From Dromiciops gliroides (lineage: Eukaryota; Chordata; Mammalia; Microbiotheria; Microbiotheriidae), in assembly GCF_019393635.1 (NCBI RefSeq), contig NC_057863.1, positions 625,265,291 through 625,329,290 on the forward strand: a stretch of DNA of 64,000 nt, read 5' to 3'. Made by a program: the position numbers and the translations under genes. The notes below the pieces were generated by a model. The model was not told the DNA's origin. It saw only the letters and a program-made list of their open reading frames with translations, and made no database searches. Positions 43,500-56,294 of the stretch are shown here, piece after piece. Position 1 is the stretch's first letter. Each line of letters opens with the position of its first letter.

Positions 43500-44615
43500 A
43501 TAATTATTTATTGAATTGAATTCAGTTCTATGCCTAACTAACAAAGATTGACTTTGTTGAGTGATCATTAGAAACTAGGGCACCTTGGCAGCGTATCACT
43601 TGATGAGCTCCTTTCTATTAGCTCATTAGTGTATTTGCATTGAATGAAGAGGAATAATGAGGATGGGTGATGATGATAAAATAGACATTGGGAAATTGTT
43701 GGTGAAATAGGGCCCCTTTTCCTAAACTTTTTGTTTAGGAGCCTGGAGTTTTAAACTTCTACAAAACATCATAGTCTGTCTGTCTCTCTTTATTTTTTTT
43801 TCTCATTTGATCCACCCCCCCCCCCAAGATTTTCTTGACAGCTAGTGATCAGATGCAATCTTGTACATTTATTATGTAACCGTCACTAGACCTCTTTCCT
43901 CCAGATTCTCCTCATTATTGCCAAATCCTGGTGGGCCAACTCTCTCTCTGCCAATTGAGGACAGAAGCACACGGAAGCAGGTAGGTTGGGGGGCTGAGGG
44001 TCCTGTACTCTCTGGTGGGATTTATTAGCTTCCTGTCATTAATCGTGGGCTTGGGAAGCTGCATTCCTGAACCCCTGTTGTGAGCAGATGTGTACATGGC
44101 ATTCACACAGTGGGGGAGAAGGGCAGTGAGTGGAGGGGCAGAATCAGTCAGAAGGAAATTTTTTCTTTAGGTTTACCAGCCACCAGGTCCCCAAATCTCT
44201 TGAAGGAGGCAGGGCAGTTTCAGTGAGAGGCACACAGTGTTCTTCCTTTCACCCTCCAGCCAGGCTCAGGTAGATCAAGCAAAGGCCTGGATGAGCTTTC
44301 CACCCACAAGCTGCCCAAGGGGAACATGCAGGCCAGGGTGCAATGGTTCTGTGGGTGCCTTCCCCCCCTTCTCCACACAATGATTGCTTCATGAGGGCTC
44401 GTGGTACTACTAAGCTTCATCTTCAGCAGGAGCCAAGAGAGAGCTTCAGAGTGTGATTGAAGGGGAATCCCAGAGGAGTGCAGAGGAGAGCTGACTGCCC
44501 TTTGTCTGTGTGAGCATTGAGAGCGAGGCAGTGTGACCTAGTTAACGATCAGTGCGTTCCGAGAAAGGGAGAGGCTTCAGTTGAGACTTTTGGGGGCCAG
44601 AGTCTGTGAGTTTCT
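43500..44615 (+). other. Presumed intron, nothing recognised
   Basis: An 11-base C run at 43815-43825. No repeat family or exon called. Confidence 0.45.
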
Positions 44616-44619
44616 GACA

Positions 44620-44900
44620 ATCCAATCCAGTAAGCATTTATTAAATACCTACTGTGTGCCAGGCGTGGTGCTCATGCTGGAGACCCAAAGGAAGGCGCAG
44701 ACGGGCTCTAATGGAGACAGCCTGGTGCCAGAGAAGAACACTGGGTTTGGAGTCGGAGGACCTGGGCTCAGAACCCCCCTCTGGCACTTCCGACTACCTG
44801 GGAACTTGGAGCAAGGCATTTCACCACTTTGGGCCTCAGTGTCCTCCTCTGTCAAATGAAAGGGCTGATCTCGGCAGCCTGGCACTAAATCTATGATCCT
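44620..44900 (+). mobile_element. Ancient repeat plus MIR
   Basis: AAGCATTTATTAAATACCTA and TGCCAGGCGTGGTGC, then GGGTTTGGAGTCGGAGGACC, CACTTTGGGCCTCAGTGTCC, ATGAAAGGGCTGATCTCGGC. Confidence 0.75.
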
Positions 44901-44999
44901 GTGGTCCCATGATCCCTCAGTGCTGGAATCAGTGGACTTGTGTCCCTGAGTACTTTCTTGTGTGGAAGTTGCCTTCCAGGGCTCCCTGAAGCGGAGTCC

Positions 45000-46990
45000 A
45001 GCTTGCACCAGATGACAGGTAGAATTCTCAGAGGGATTCTTTCTCTACCTGCACTCTGCTGCTCAGCCAGATAAAGAGGCACTTGCTGGGCTTCTTTCTT
45101 TCCCAGACTCCATACAACCTTGCAGGTCCAGTTCTGGGGCCTGTAGGCTTGTGGTACCGGTGATGAGCCCCCAGAGTTCACAGAGAGGCAGGGCTGCCAC
45201 AGTTTGTCTGGGCTGCCCATTGCTGATGAGCTTTCCCCTCAACTCTTGTCTTCATCATCTGTAACCTCTCGCATTGTGTTTGCTCTTAGCTCAGGGAGTT
45301 CCTACTTGGGTGACTTTTTTATTGTAAACTACCCATCTTCTACTTTACCCTTTTCCAAAGAGTTGGCTGCTATCCTCTGTGTGCTTTATCCCTAGATCCC
45401 TCCTGACCTTTGGCCCCTGCTGGAAAGGGCCACCTTCTTTGGGAAGAGCACATTTACTTGGGGCTGACCTTGCTGTTCTGTACTAGTTCAGAACTCTTGT
45501 TTACCAGTGACATTTGAACGAACACTTTCAATGGTGAAGTACTTTCAGATAATACTACTTAGATCTGCTTTTTCATCTGCTTTTGTGCTGGAAATTTTTT
45601 GCATAACAAACGTGTGGCCTAAATAAAATTTGTTTTGCTATATAGTTCTAGAGAGAGGTTTTTTGACTGGCTTTCATCCTCAGGAGGAGGAACATTACAT
45701 TACCTTAGAGATAAATTAACTTTTTTCTTTTGTGCTTCTGGTTGGGGTTAGACTAAGAGACCACGGTCCCTTTAAACTCAAAGATTCTATGACTTCGTGA
45801 TTGTAATTACATTAACTTTTCACCAAGTTAATATCCTGTTGTTTTTTTCTTTTCAGTTGATAATTTGTGTGTAAGAAGGACAAACTCTGTGTGTGCTCTC
45901 TAGGTCCAGACTTGTAAAAGCCTCCCAGGTTTCATTCTGGGAGTGAGACAATCTTTTTTAGCCTATAAAACCTGGAGTCATTTGACCTGGGAGCTTCTGC
46001 AAGCTAATTCCTGCCTAGGCTCCAGCTCCCATTTAATTTGGTGACTAATGGTTTCATGAGTTTGGGAACGGGGCAGCATAATTACTGATGGATAATAAGG
46101 ATTGGGCTTCTAAAGCCAGTTCATCAGGGTGTGCCTGATTCTGGGTGTTTGGCACGGCATAGGTCTAGAGCTTGTATCCACCTGGGGGCCTTGTGGCTTA
46201 GCCTGGATACCAAAGCAGGAAGTTAGCTCCCTGTGGTCCTATATTAAAGTTCCTTATCTGGCCAGAAATAATATTGGAGTTGGGAGGACAAACCATAAGG
46301 GGGCTTTTGAAGGGTTTGGTGTCCTTTTTTTTTTTTTGTTTCTTCATCATGTTGCTGCTGTGTGTCTGTTCTCATCTTCTTGTACCCACAATCCTAGGCT
46401 GTCAGGCTCCTCACCTTCCGCTCAGACATGAGTAAAAATATAGCATAGACTAGGTTTGTGATCTGTTGAGAGTTTTGGGCCATAGGATTGCAGTGCCCTG
46501 CTTCAACTATATACAGTTAATTGTATAAACTTCCTGGGGATTCTGACTTTCTTCTGTGTTTGAATTACGTCGTGTATCAAATGGTGAAATGCTTGGGGAG
46601 GAAGGAAACTGAGTCCTACCCAACAGGGTGTCTTGAGCTGAGATTTCCTTCCTCCTGGGATTATTTATTTGGGAGTGTGAAGAGAGAAATGGGAAGGGCT
46701 TATGCTTGTGAAACACCAGGTGCACTTATTTGAACACAACTAATAACAGACTAGAAACATATATAAAATATATATAATATATACACACATATATGTATAC
46801 ACATACACATCTGTGTATAAACAGTGTGTATGTTTTTCTCCCTGTAAACTTGTAGTGTGTATATGCACTCTCTGTGTGTCTCTATATACTAAAGTCATTC
46901 TGAAAATCTGCAAAGGCAGGACTCCCATCAATGCACATTGATTGCACTCTCTCCTTCTTAATAGATGGCATCTTTGAATTTAACTACCTT
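45000..46990 (+). other. Presumed intron, nothing recognised
   Basis: Repeat-poor apart from TA/CA/GT-rich sequence at about 46755-46880. No splice-bounded exon identified. Confidence 0.45.
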
Positions 46991-46994
46991 TTGT

Positions 46995-47320
46995 TTATTT
47001 TGTTTACACTTCTCTATGTACATAGTGTCTCCCTTGTTAGAAAGTAAGCTCCCAGGGCAACTAGGTGGTGCAGTGGATAAAGCACCAGCCCTGGATTTAA
47101 GAGGACCAGAGTTCAAATCTGGTCTCAGACACTTGACACTTACTAGCTGTGTGACTCTGGGCAAGTCCCTTAACCCTTATTGCCCCTTGGGGCAAATGAG
47201 AGGGGGAGAAAGTAAGCTCCCTGAGGACAGGGACTGTTTGACTTTTGTCGTTGCCTCTCCAGCACTTAGAATAATGCCTGGCCCATGGTGGGAGCTTAAT
47301 AATGCTTGTTGATTGATTGA
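46995..47320 (+). mobile_element. L2 LINE 3' end split by a SINE
   Basis: TGTCTCCCTTGTTAGAAAGT before the insert. CCTGAGGACAGGGACTGTTT, AATGCCTGGCCCATGG and GGAGCTTAATAATGCTTGT after it. Confidence 0.88.
47053..47206 (+). mobile_element. tRNA-derived SINE inside L2
   Basis: Plus copy with a perfect 14-bp duplication AGAAAGTAAGCTCC at 47039-47052 and 47207-47220. Confidence 0.95.
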
Positions 47321-47577
47321 TGATCTTAAAGGACAGCTGTGGCCAAAAAGCCCATCACCTGGTGGACTTCATTCCTATCTATGATGGTCATCTTCAAATG
47401 GAGCCATGGTTGGATAGGGGGCCTACACTCTGGTTTTCTGACTCGGTAAAACCTGGCAGAGCTTAGGCTCTACTGTCTTGGCCATTAAGAACCCCAAAGA
47501 GGTCTTGATTGGTAAAAATGTTCCCTGCATAGGAATAAGAACCAAATAGGTAGCTTGGCACAAATGATATTCCATAG

Positions 47578-47712
47578 CTGGGGCAGCTAGGTGGAGCAGT
47601 GGATAGAGCACTGGCCCTGAAGTCAAGAGGACCAGAGTTCAAATCTCACCTCAGACACTTACTAGCTGTGTGACCCTGGGCAAGTCACTTAAGCCCAATT
47701 GCCTTAAAAAAC
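47578..47712 (+). mobile_element. tRNA-derived marsupial SINE
   Basis: GGGGCAGCTAGGTGGAGCAG head to ACTTAAGCCCAATTGCC and an A-run. Confidence 0.9.
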
Positions 47713-47719
47713 ATGGGGG

Positions 47720-48068
47720 GTGGGGCAGCTAGTTGGTGCAGGGGATAAAGCACTAGCCCTGAATTCAGGAGGACCTGAGTTCAAATCTGGCCTCAGTCAC
47801 TGAACACTTACTAGCTGTGTGACCCTGGACAAGTCACTTAACCCCAATTGCCTCACCAACCCCTCCCCCCCCAAAAAAAAAAACCATCCCTGGGCCATCT
47901 CTGGTTGTCCTGCTATTATTTATCTTGCCACTGGACCCAGATGGCTCTGGAGGAGAGAGTGAGGCTGGTGACCTTGGACAGCCCTCCCTCACTTAAATCC
48001 AATTCAGTGCAAGTCATGACAACCTCCTGGTGTCATGGTCTTCTTCGAGAACAAAGGACAAACAACAA
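47720..48068 (+). mobile_element. SINE with RTE-type tail
   Basis: SINE head and body to CCCCAATTGCCTCACC, then GGCCATCTCTGGTTGTCC, CCACTGGACCCAGATGGCTC, ATTCAGTGCAAGTCATGACA, GAGAACAAAGGACAAACAAC. Tandem with the SINE at 47578. Confidence 0.82.
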
Positions 48069-48463
48069 TTCTATAACCAACCCCATCTTGACAGTCACAC
48101 AATCCTGTATAGAGAATTACAAGATCTCACTGTGAGGAATTGTTGACTATAAAAAACTAAAACAACATGATTCAATAGAGCAAAAAGTTTCCTTAAAGCC
48201 TCTCTCCCAGTACATTCTACCATACATAGCTTGAACTCGTGGCATTCCTTGCATGTTTTAAGGGATAGAAATTTCCTTTGTTTTACCCTCTGATTATGCC
48301 TTTGTCCAGTTGAAACAACAGGGAGTCCTATGCTTACCAAAGGTGGTTTATCACTCACTCTCAGGCAGGGTATGCAGCATAGAGGGATTACCTGTAACCA
48401 GTAAGGCCCTTAGATGCTTCTTTTTGTGGGATAATGCTGGGCTGAGGCAAGTCCTGAAACTGA

Positions 48464-48725
48464 GGCAGCACAGTGGTTGGAATTCAGGGCCTGGAGTCAA
48501 GAAGATCTGATTACAAATCCAACTTCAGACACTTACTCATTATGTGACCCTGGGCAAGTCACTTCACCTCTGCCCTCCTCTATTTCCTTTTCTGTATGTT
48601 GGGGGTTATATAATAACACTTACCTCCCAAGGTTCTTGTGAAGATCCAATCAGGTAATATTTGCAAAATGTTTTGTAAGCCATAAAATGGTATATAAATG
48701 CTAACCATCATCATTATTTATTCCT
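48464..48725 (+). mobile_element. MIR/CORE-SINE, long form
   Basis: GGCAGCACAGTGGTTGGAAT, GGGCCTGGAGTCAAGAAGAT, TACCTCCCAAGGTTCTTGTG, TTTGCAAAATGTTTTGTAAG. Confidence 0.8.
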
Positions 48726-49048
48726 AAATATCTTAATTAGACCCATTCCTTAATCATTCAGAGCACTTCAACATGATCATTCACAGTGAAAAATCCAAGT
48801 GGGATCATACAGACTGTGTCATGCAGTTGGGTAGCCGAGTGTCAAACTCATTCATACTTCAAGATCTCTGCAGGCCTCATCTTGACTGAGCTTTAAAATG
48901 GAATATTATCCATGTGCTATTGTATTTTTGTTTATTTTGCTAAGTATTCCCCAATTACATCTTAATCTGGTTCGGCCCAGTGTTTGACACGTCTTTGTCT
49001 TGCACAGGGGAGGAGGGGCCAGATTGCCCTTAGGATCCAGTGGTACTG

Positions 49049-49213
49049 GGTTTTTTTGTTTGTTTTTTTTGGGGGGGGTGAGGCAATTGGGGTTAAGTAA
49101 CTTGCCCAGGGTCACACAGCTAATAAGTGTGAAGTATCTGAGGCCGGATTTGAACTCAGGTACTCCTGAATCCAGGGCCGGTGCTCTATCCACTGCGCCA
49201 CCTAGCTGCCCCA
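49049..49213 (-). mobile_element. tRNA-derived marsupial SINE
   Basis: Minus copy with duplication AGTGGTACTG at 49039-49048 and 49214-49223. Confidence 0.93.
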
Positions 49214-49639
49214 AGTGGTACTGTTTTTTAAGGAGCCCCCCCCCCCCAATCTGAAACCAAGGCCTCTCTCTCACACCAATGTTCTTTCATGATTTTGTGT
49301 AGTTGAAAGGGACAGAATACTAGAGTCTCTGCTGAATGGAAGTGCAGTGCCTTAACTGTATTTGTTGGGAGGGGTTGGGGGAAGGGGAAGAGTTGTCACT
49401 GAGATGTGAGAAGCAAAAAAAAAAAAAAAGGAACAGTGGCAATAAAACATTTTCAGAATACACAGAAACAAAGTTGAGAAAAGGAACCAAATGGGGTGAC
49501 TTTAAGTTAATTTAGGTTAGTAAGGTAGTAACGGCTACCTTAAACCACATAACAGAAGTTCACAGGTTCACGTGCAACCTTTTTTGTTCTTTGTGTATTG
49601 AAATGTTTGAGCTTGATGATTAAGTTCATAAATAAAAAT

Positions 49640-50030
49640 TTTTAAGAGGGGTTGAAGTTGAGGATCACTCAGAGGGCATTGAAGAGAGGGGTGCAGTGGG
49701 TGGGAACAAGCTAAAGCATGTGGCCAGTGAGGAATTGTGCTGGAGAAGTGGCCTGGAGGAGATTGTCAGAGAGACGAATGATGGGAAAAAATGATGGACT
49801 GCCCATGCTAGGCTAGTAAGGTCTAATCAGCCAGTGGACAGCCGGTATGCTCTATTGGTAAGCAAGGTCAAGAGAACTTGAAGGGCCCCTACCATGCTGG
49901 TGCTTTGATGGGAGGACAAGGACAAGGGTTGGATAGGATGAGCTGTGATCTGTACCGTTGTTGGTCATACCCACATTAAAAGAATCATGGATCTGTGGGT
50001 CTGTGTGATACATACACCCCCACAGTATTC
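49640..50030 (+). mobile_element. Possible decayed LINE ORF fragment
   Basis: A broken frame near 49770-49800 reads ETNDGK then WTAHA, resembling the C-terminal end of some LINE reverse transcriptases. Weak; may be chance. Confidence 0.25.
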
Positions 50031-50039
50031 CTGCTAATA

Positions 50040-51110
50040 AATAGTGCTCATGCCAACAGCATGAAGGCCTCTAGTCTAAGGATTTTTTAATGAATCTCAC
50101 TCCTGTCTTTAAAAAGAAAAAGCTCCTCAGCTTTGTCTTTTGGTTGTCTGCTGTTCAGGAACCCTTCATTCTGTTCTGCAGGAGAAATGTGCATGTGTAT
50201 AAGTGCCCTGTTATTGCTGATAAGGAGATCCACAGCAAGATTATAGGGCAAGGATCCTCAGGGTAGGTAGTCTCACTTCTGTCCTTCAGGTTTACCGAAA
50301 GAGGAGGCTTTTGGGGAGAGAGATGGTCCTTGGCCTGCTGCATGCATGGAGCTGAGTCTTTGACCAGGGAGCTGACGGCTGAGCACTCATCCTACAGGCG
50401 ACCCAATTGATTTAATGACCTAATCCTCCCAACAGGAAGCTGGAGGGTTTCCCAGTTGCTGTGATTCTTAGGGGAATGCAATGAACTCAGTGCAGGAAGC
50501 TTGTTTATTTGAACTAATTATAGGAAACTTTACTGGAGGAAAAGCAGTGGGGGGAGTGGAGTGGAGAGAGGCAGAAAGTGGGGAGGGGGCCCTGTAATTG
50601 GATGCTCCTCAGCAGTGTTGGGCAGCTGGGCAACAGGCCATGCTGCGGCTGGCTCCAACTTGTGCATCTTCCCCCAGTAGAAAACAAGGCTTGCTCCTGT
50701 GTGACTGTCACCAGTCCTAAGTAAACACATTGATTCAGCATGTGGGAAGTTTGAATGGTCTCCTCCCCATAAGTAAATAGCATCAACTCTTCTTTTTCCT
50801 TTCCTGTTTTTGTTTTGATATTTCTGATTTAATACTGTGATTTGGGGGAGAAGGAAGGGGAACAGAGCATGAATCTAAGTGGGCAGGGTGGATGGAATTT
50901 CTAATACATAAAATCTATCCTAGTTAATTCCCGAGGGGCGACATCCGTCATATGCGACTTATGTCTATGGAGGGCCTCCTCCTGAGAGCGCTTTTGGGAC
51001 TGACTTTCCAACCCAGGGTTGATTTCAGCTTGAGATTTAATGGACTTGGCCTCACACAGAAGAACCAGAATCTCTCTCAAGGGCTATCAGCACACTGTGG
51101 AGGAGTCCTA
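50040..51110 (+). other. Presumed intron, nothing recognised
   Basis: No repeat family or exon assigned. Confidence 0.45.
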
Positions 51111-51114
51111 GCTT

Positions 51115-51330
51115 CTGGATTAGAGAAGCCAAGTGGTGTGGTTGAAGGAAGCCTGGGCTTGAAATCAGGAGTGACCTGGGTTCAGATTCTTGACCCAGTG
51201 CTTATTGCCTGTATGATCATGGGTGAGGCACTTCATCTCTCTGACCCTCAGTCTCCTCATCTGTAAAATGGGGGTAAGAACCTACCCATCTCATAAGATG
51301 GTTGTAAACCCTTAAGTGCAATCTGAATGT
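51115..51330 (+). mobile_element. MIR
   Basis: AGTGGTGTGGTTGAAGGAAG, CTGACCCTCAGTCTCCTCAT, TGTAAAATGGGGGTAAGAAC. Confidence 0.8.
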
Positions 51331-51334
51331 AAGC

Positions 51335-52745
51335 TATAGCCTGGAACAAGAAGGGATCCCAGTTACCCATCCCATGGGTCTTTTCCCCCCCTGACATTGG
51401 CTAATGAAAAAACCTGGACGACTTTTGAAGGTGATAGGATTCCAAATGTGCATTATTGGGTGAATGTCACCCCCAGAATGGGAGGCAACAGGAATTAGGG
51501 TGGAAGGTTGTGCCATTAATCAATAGCATGTTGGGGAGATGAGCAATCTACCCTTACCATGGACTTCCCATGGCAGAATGAAGGCACAAGTCAGATTGAA
51601 TTGGAGCGAATTTGTGGCTCCTGACTTCAGGTTTCATGCTTTAGCTCTGCCAGAGTTCAGGGCTCCAGCTGTGCTGGGGGGGGGGTATCCTTCTAAATCA
51701 GTGAAGCAGAGAGCTGCCTTGTTTTCCTTCTCTCCTGGCTCACCCACTTGTGAGCAGGGGTGGAACCACTGAATTCCTTTGGGCTACAACGAGAGACTAA
51801 TGGCTACCCTTGGTGTGGTGTTGCTTCTGGAGCTGCAGCCTCTTGCCTCTTCAGGCAGGCTGGCCTGCGGCCATTGGCGTGCTGCTGGGGGCGGGGATGC
51901 TGCCTCGGGCCCAGCTGGCTTGCCAGTTTTTCTTCTGAGCTGTCAGAAGGTGGGCTTTGTGTGGTTTAGGGCTTGACAAGAGAGCAAACTATGAAGAGTG
52001 CCTTCATTCTAAATTAGGCCCAGATCAGGAGGACAACTGCTCCGTGGAAGCGCCGTCTTAGCATGTGAACAGGACCGCAGCATTGGGAACTTGCCTTCTC
52101 ATCGCCAGCCCTTCACAGAGACCTCCAGTGTAGATTCACATTTGTACATGCATGTCTTCATACACACAGACCCTTAAAGTTACCTAAAGCAAGATCTTCC
52201 TGCAGCTGGGATATTTCCTTTGTGACTCTTAAGTAATATTGACTCTGGCTGGTCTTCCCTCCAGAGAGCCCCACCCGAGGAAGTGTGCTGGACAGCTTAA
52301 TCTTCATGGAGGTGGGGAAATGCCAGCTGTTCTTTCCTTTTCTTCCTGTCCAGTATCCTGTGTTGGAATAGAGGTGTATGTTCTGTCCTGGCTGCCTCCT
52401 CATCCCCTCTGATCGAGGCTGTGCCCTCGCCGGGGCACTGTGTGCTTTGCCGTGGGCAGAAGCACCCATGGAATAGTTGCTGACATTTAGAGCTGGCTCT
52501 AAGATGTGCCAATGATCTCATTTGAGCTTCTCAACCACCACCCTGAGAGTTAGGCGCCATAAGGCTTCTTGTTCCCCCTTTGCAGACGAGGACACAGCTG
52601 CCAACAACGTGGTAAATTCCTGCTCCTGCCAGATCCCACCTTCTATACACACAAAACCTTTTGGGATCCTTCCCCAGCCCTGTGGTTAGTACATGCCCAT
52701 ATTTGTTGTCAAATGACTTTGGATTCTTTTTGTATCTATTTTGTA
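51335..52745 (+). other. Presumed intron, nothing recognised
   Basis: A 10-base G run at 51676-51685. A MIR trace follows at about 52750-52838. No exon called. Confidence 0.45.
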
Positions 52746-52933
52746 CATGAGAGGCAATATGTCATAGTGGATTGAGAGAGTTAACCCTCAAGATAGGAAG
52801 ACCTGGGTTCAAGTCTTACCTCTGGCACATGCTGGCTTTTTTTTTTTCTCACTTTCTTTCATCTTTAATCAGGTTTTCTTGTATAAAATGACAAATATGG
52901 TAATGTTTTACATTATCATACATGATGATAGGT

Positions 52934-53094
52934 GGGGTTTTTTTTGTTTGTTTGTTTTGGTGAGGCGATTAGAGTTAAGTGACTTGCCCAGGGTCACACA
53001 GCTAGTAAGTGTTAAGTGGCTGAGGCTGGATTTGAACTCAGGTCCTTCTGAATCCAGGGCCAGTACTCTATCCACTGTGCCACCTATATGCCCC
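52934..53094 (-). mobile_element. tRNA-derived marsupial SINE
   Basis: Minus copy with duplication GATGATAGGT at 52924-52933 and 53095-53104. Confidence 0.94.
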
Positions 53095-53104
53095 GATGAT
53101 AGGT

Positions 53105-53984
53105 TTTAAATAAAGGGGAGGGTAAATTCAATAATCAATAAATGACTGCATACTACCTAAATTAAGTAATTAACAATGCTGTGTCCTGATGCTTTAAATG
53201 CATAGAATTCATCTTAGTTGAATCAAGTTACTTAAAAGCATTACAACTAAGTTTGAAAAGGCCTTGATAAATTTAAATACCTCTGAAGAGCCATTCCATG
53301 AAGCGGAGTGACTTTGTCCAGATCAGTTGAGGAAACTTGATCAGGAATAGACTAATATAAAACTTGGGACATAGAGATTCCAGCCAACAGTGAGTGAAGT
53401 GCCATCCTCCCTAAGTCTCCTGAAAAGGAGTTGTTCAGAGTGAGGGAAGGGAAGCACTTTGGCCTGATCTTGGCCTCCTCTGCCATCCCTCCTCACTTCC
53501 ATTGACCAGATGAAAACCTTCAAAACTTTGGAGGAGTTCCTATTGTCATATAGACATCTTAGTAGCATCCCTGGACCAGATGAGGTCAGTGTCTGCAACA
53601 GGAGCTAGAATATATACAGATATGCACATTCTGGCTTTTTGACTCTGGGCAGGTCACTTCACTTCTCCATGCTTTATGCAGCTAAGAGTATAAATTGCAA
53701 AGAAGGTGCTTCTCTACATTGGTTGATAAAGTTCCTCACCAACTGCTCCCTACACTAGTGAGCTCACAGGACTAGGCTCTATTTCTATGATCTTAATTAG
53801 ATCATCTTGGATGAGTTCCTCCCTCCTCCCCTCCTATCTTGCTTCATGCAATTGTTGCGGGGTGGGGGTGGGGGATCATTTCCCCTGCCCCTGCCCTCCA
53901 GGAATGGATTAGAGTCAGTGACCTCAACAGGGTACATTTTGTACCTCCAAGCCAAGTCCCCAGATTGTGCTGCTACTGCTTGTA
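53105..53984 (+). other. Presumed intron, nothing recognised
   Basis: No feature assigned. ORFs in this stretch have no conserved pattern. Confidence 0.45.
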
Positions 53985-53992
53985 CGTGCTAC

Positions 53993-54145
53993 TTTTTTTT
54001 TTTTTTTTTAGTGAGGCAATTGGGGTTAAGTGACTTGCCCAGGGTCACACAGCTAGTAAGTGTTAAATGTCTGAGGTCGGATTTGAACTCAGGTCCTCTT
54101 GAATCCAGGGCTGGTGCTCTACCCACTGCACCACCTAGCAGCCCC
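53993..54145 (-). mobile_element. tRNA-derived marsupial SINE
   Basis: Minus copy with duplication CGTGCTAC at 53985-53992 and 54146-54153. Confidence 0.92.
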
Positions 54146-54153
54146 CGTGCTAC

Positions 54154-54690
54154 CATTTTGTAAGAAAGACCAATAGTAAATCTACTAAAAATACTGTGAG
54201 GTGCTGAATGCAGCTCAATCCCAAATTTTGTGTGATCGATATTAATGCGTCTAAGAACTATGGAATTATCATGGGCAGTGGGGTGGGGTTACTCATGAGG
54301 TCTGAGGATTGATGATTGAAGTTTAATTACTGAGAGCAGGATATGTGGCCATTCTCTGGTTTTCTGGGTTTGATGTTGTGAGAGTATCAGAGCTGCCTTG
54401 AAGCTCTTAAGGTGCTGCCCACCTGGTGGGTGAGATCCCAGCAGGAGGCCACATTTCCATTTTCTGCTTCATTTTGTTGTTCTCTGAATTCTCTGGCTCT
54501 GAGGTCTTTTTATAGGGTGTGGGGGAAGGGAGAAGAGTAGGTAAAATAGAAAAATTTGGTCCAGCCTCACCTGTTTAATTTTCAAAATTTGCCCTCCTTT
54601 GGGGGGCACTAACATTTCTCTGCACCCCTCAGCCTGGCCTCCTTGACACTGATAGGGAAGAATTAGGCAGAGATGTTGAGCTTTCCCACT
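54154..54690 (+). other. Presumed intron, nothing recognised
   Basis: No repeat family or exon assigned. Confidence 0.45.
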
Positions 54691-54691
54691 G

Positions 54692-55125
54692 CATTTTTTC
54701 CAATCTTAATAGTATTTTATTTTTCCAGTTACATGTAAAGATAGTTTTCAACATTTGTTTTCATAAGATTTTGAGTTCCAAATTTTTCTCCCTCCCCAAA
54801 CAGAAAGCAATCTGATATAGATTATGTGTGTACAATCACATTAAACATATTTCTGCATTAGTCATGTTGTAAAAGAAGCATCAGAACAAAAGGGAAAAAC
54901 CTCAAAAAAGAAAAAACAACAACAACAAAAAGTGGAAACAGTATGCTTCAAGCTTCATTCAGATTCTGCAGGTCTTTTTTCTGGACGTGGAGAACATTTT
55001 CTATCATGAGCCCTTTTGCATGGTCTATCACAGTTGATCATCGAACACTGTTGCTCTTACTGTGTACAGTGTTCTCCTCATTCTGCTCACTTCACGCAGC
55101 ATCAGTACACTCCCACTGCATTTTT
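54692..55125 (-). mobile_element. L1 3' terminus (minus)
   Basis: AATAGTATTTTATTTTTCC, TAAAGATAGTTTTCAACATT, GTTCTCCTCATTCTGCTCAC and CATCAGTACACTCCC. The polypyrimidine tract is shortened to CTCCCTCCCC. Confidence 0.87.
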
Positions 55126-55129
55126 CTTC

Positions 55130-55835
55130 AGCTTTCCAACTCCTATTTCTGTGGCTTTCTAATCCTGACAGCTAGGTAACAAGTGTCCTTCCTGACCAAG
55201 TCCCTTCACACCTTGGGTTCACTCCCCCCTGCCCTCGATCCTCCAGACACTGTTCCACAGTGATCTTAGCTCCTGTTTTCTCTAAGGGTCTAATGAAATA
55301 AAATCAGACCTCTTGTCAGTGATCATATATATACTTGAGTGCTATTAACAGGGGGGACGTGTGTGAATTGAAGTGGCTTCCTTTGCTACTTTTTGTACAA
55401 CCTGGTCACAGCCTGAATACTCTCTGGGATAAGGCAAAAAAGAAAAATCTGTGTGGGAAGGGGATCGATTTCTCCTTTGATCCTTCCTGCTTGAGGGGTT
55501 TATTTTGGTGAGTGGTAGCGGCTCTAAGTGTGGTGGCCTACTCCTTGGGAAGTAGTCTTCCAGAGAGGATTAGGGGAGAGCAGAAGCTGAGCCTCTTGGA
55601 TTACCTCCTGGTAGTGAGCAAGTGAGGGTTCATTGTGGGAGCAGTGAATTCCTCAATAAGAGGGTCCTTGATCAAAGCATGTATTCTACTCCCCTAGCTA
55701 TGAAGCTATGGCTCCCCACTGAAGACTAATGATATGTGATGTTGCATCTCCCTGGACACTCTATCTCCTGACTCCGGACATTCTCTCTGGCTCTCTGTCA
55801 TGTCTGGAATTCTCTTCCTCCTCATCTCCACCTTC
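55130..55835 (+). other. Presumed intron, nothing recognised
   Basis: No repeat family or exon assigned. Confidence 0.45.
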
Positions 55836-55839
55836 CGGC

Positions 55840-56105
55840 TTCCCTGGCTTCCTTTAAGTCCCAGCTATAAACAGCCTTTGCCAATCTCTCTTAATGCTAA
55901 CCTCTCCCCTCTGTCCATTATTGCCAATCTGTCCTGTCTGTAACTTGTTTGGACAGAGTTGTTTGCATGTTGTCCCCCTCATTAGACTTTGAGCCCTTTG
56001 AGGGCAGGGACTGCCTTTTTTCTTTCTTTCTTTGTATCCCCAGCACTCTTAGTGAAGTGCCTGGCACATGGGGGCTTCCCTCATGTTTATTTACTGGTGG
56101 ATACT
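55840..56105 (+). mobile_element. L2 LINE 3' end
   Basis: TTCCTTTAAGTCCCAGCTA, CCCCTCATTAGACTTTGAGC, TGAGGGCAGGGACTGCC, AGTGCCTGGCACATGGGGGC. Confidence 0.9.
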
Positions 56106-56136
56106 GTAATCACGCTCCTTATAGAAAGCACGGCCC

Positions 56137-56290
56137 TTGGGGCAGCTAGGTGGCACAGTGTATAGAACACCGGCCCTGGATTCAGGAGGAAATGAGTTCA
56201 AATCTGGCCTCAGACACTTGACACTTACTAGCTGTGTGACCCTGGGCAGGTCACTTAACCCTCATTGCCCTGCCAAAAAAAAAAAAAGAA
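56137..56290 (+). mobile_element. tRNA-derived marsupial SINE
   Basis: GGGGCAGCTAGGTGGCACAG head, CCCTCATTGCCCTGCC and an A-run. Confidence 0.9.
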
Positions 56291-56294
56291 AAGA

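Noticed and set aside
8690..54163. Recurring protein-like pattern RQLGLSDLPRVTQL...SAGALSTAPPSCP in many small ORFs
   Set aside because: Every instance is the translation of a minus-strand tRNA-derived SINE. The likeness between ORFs is repeat homology, not a gene family.
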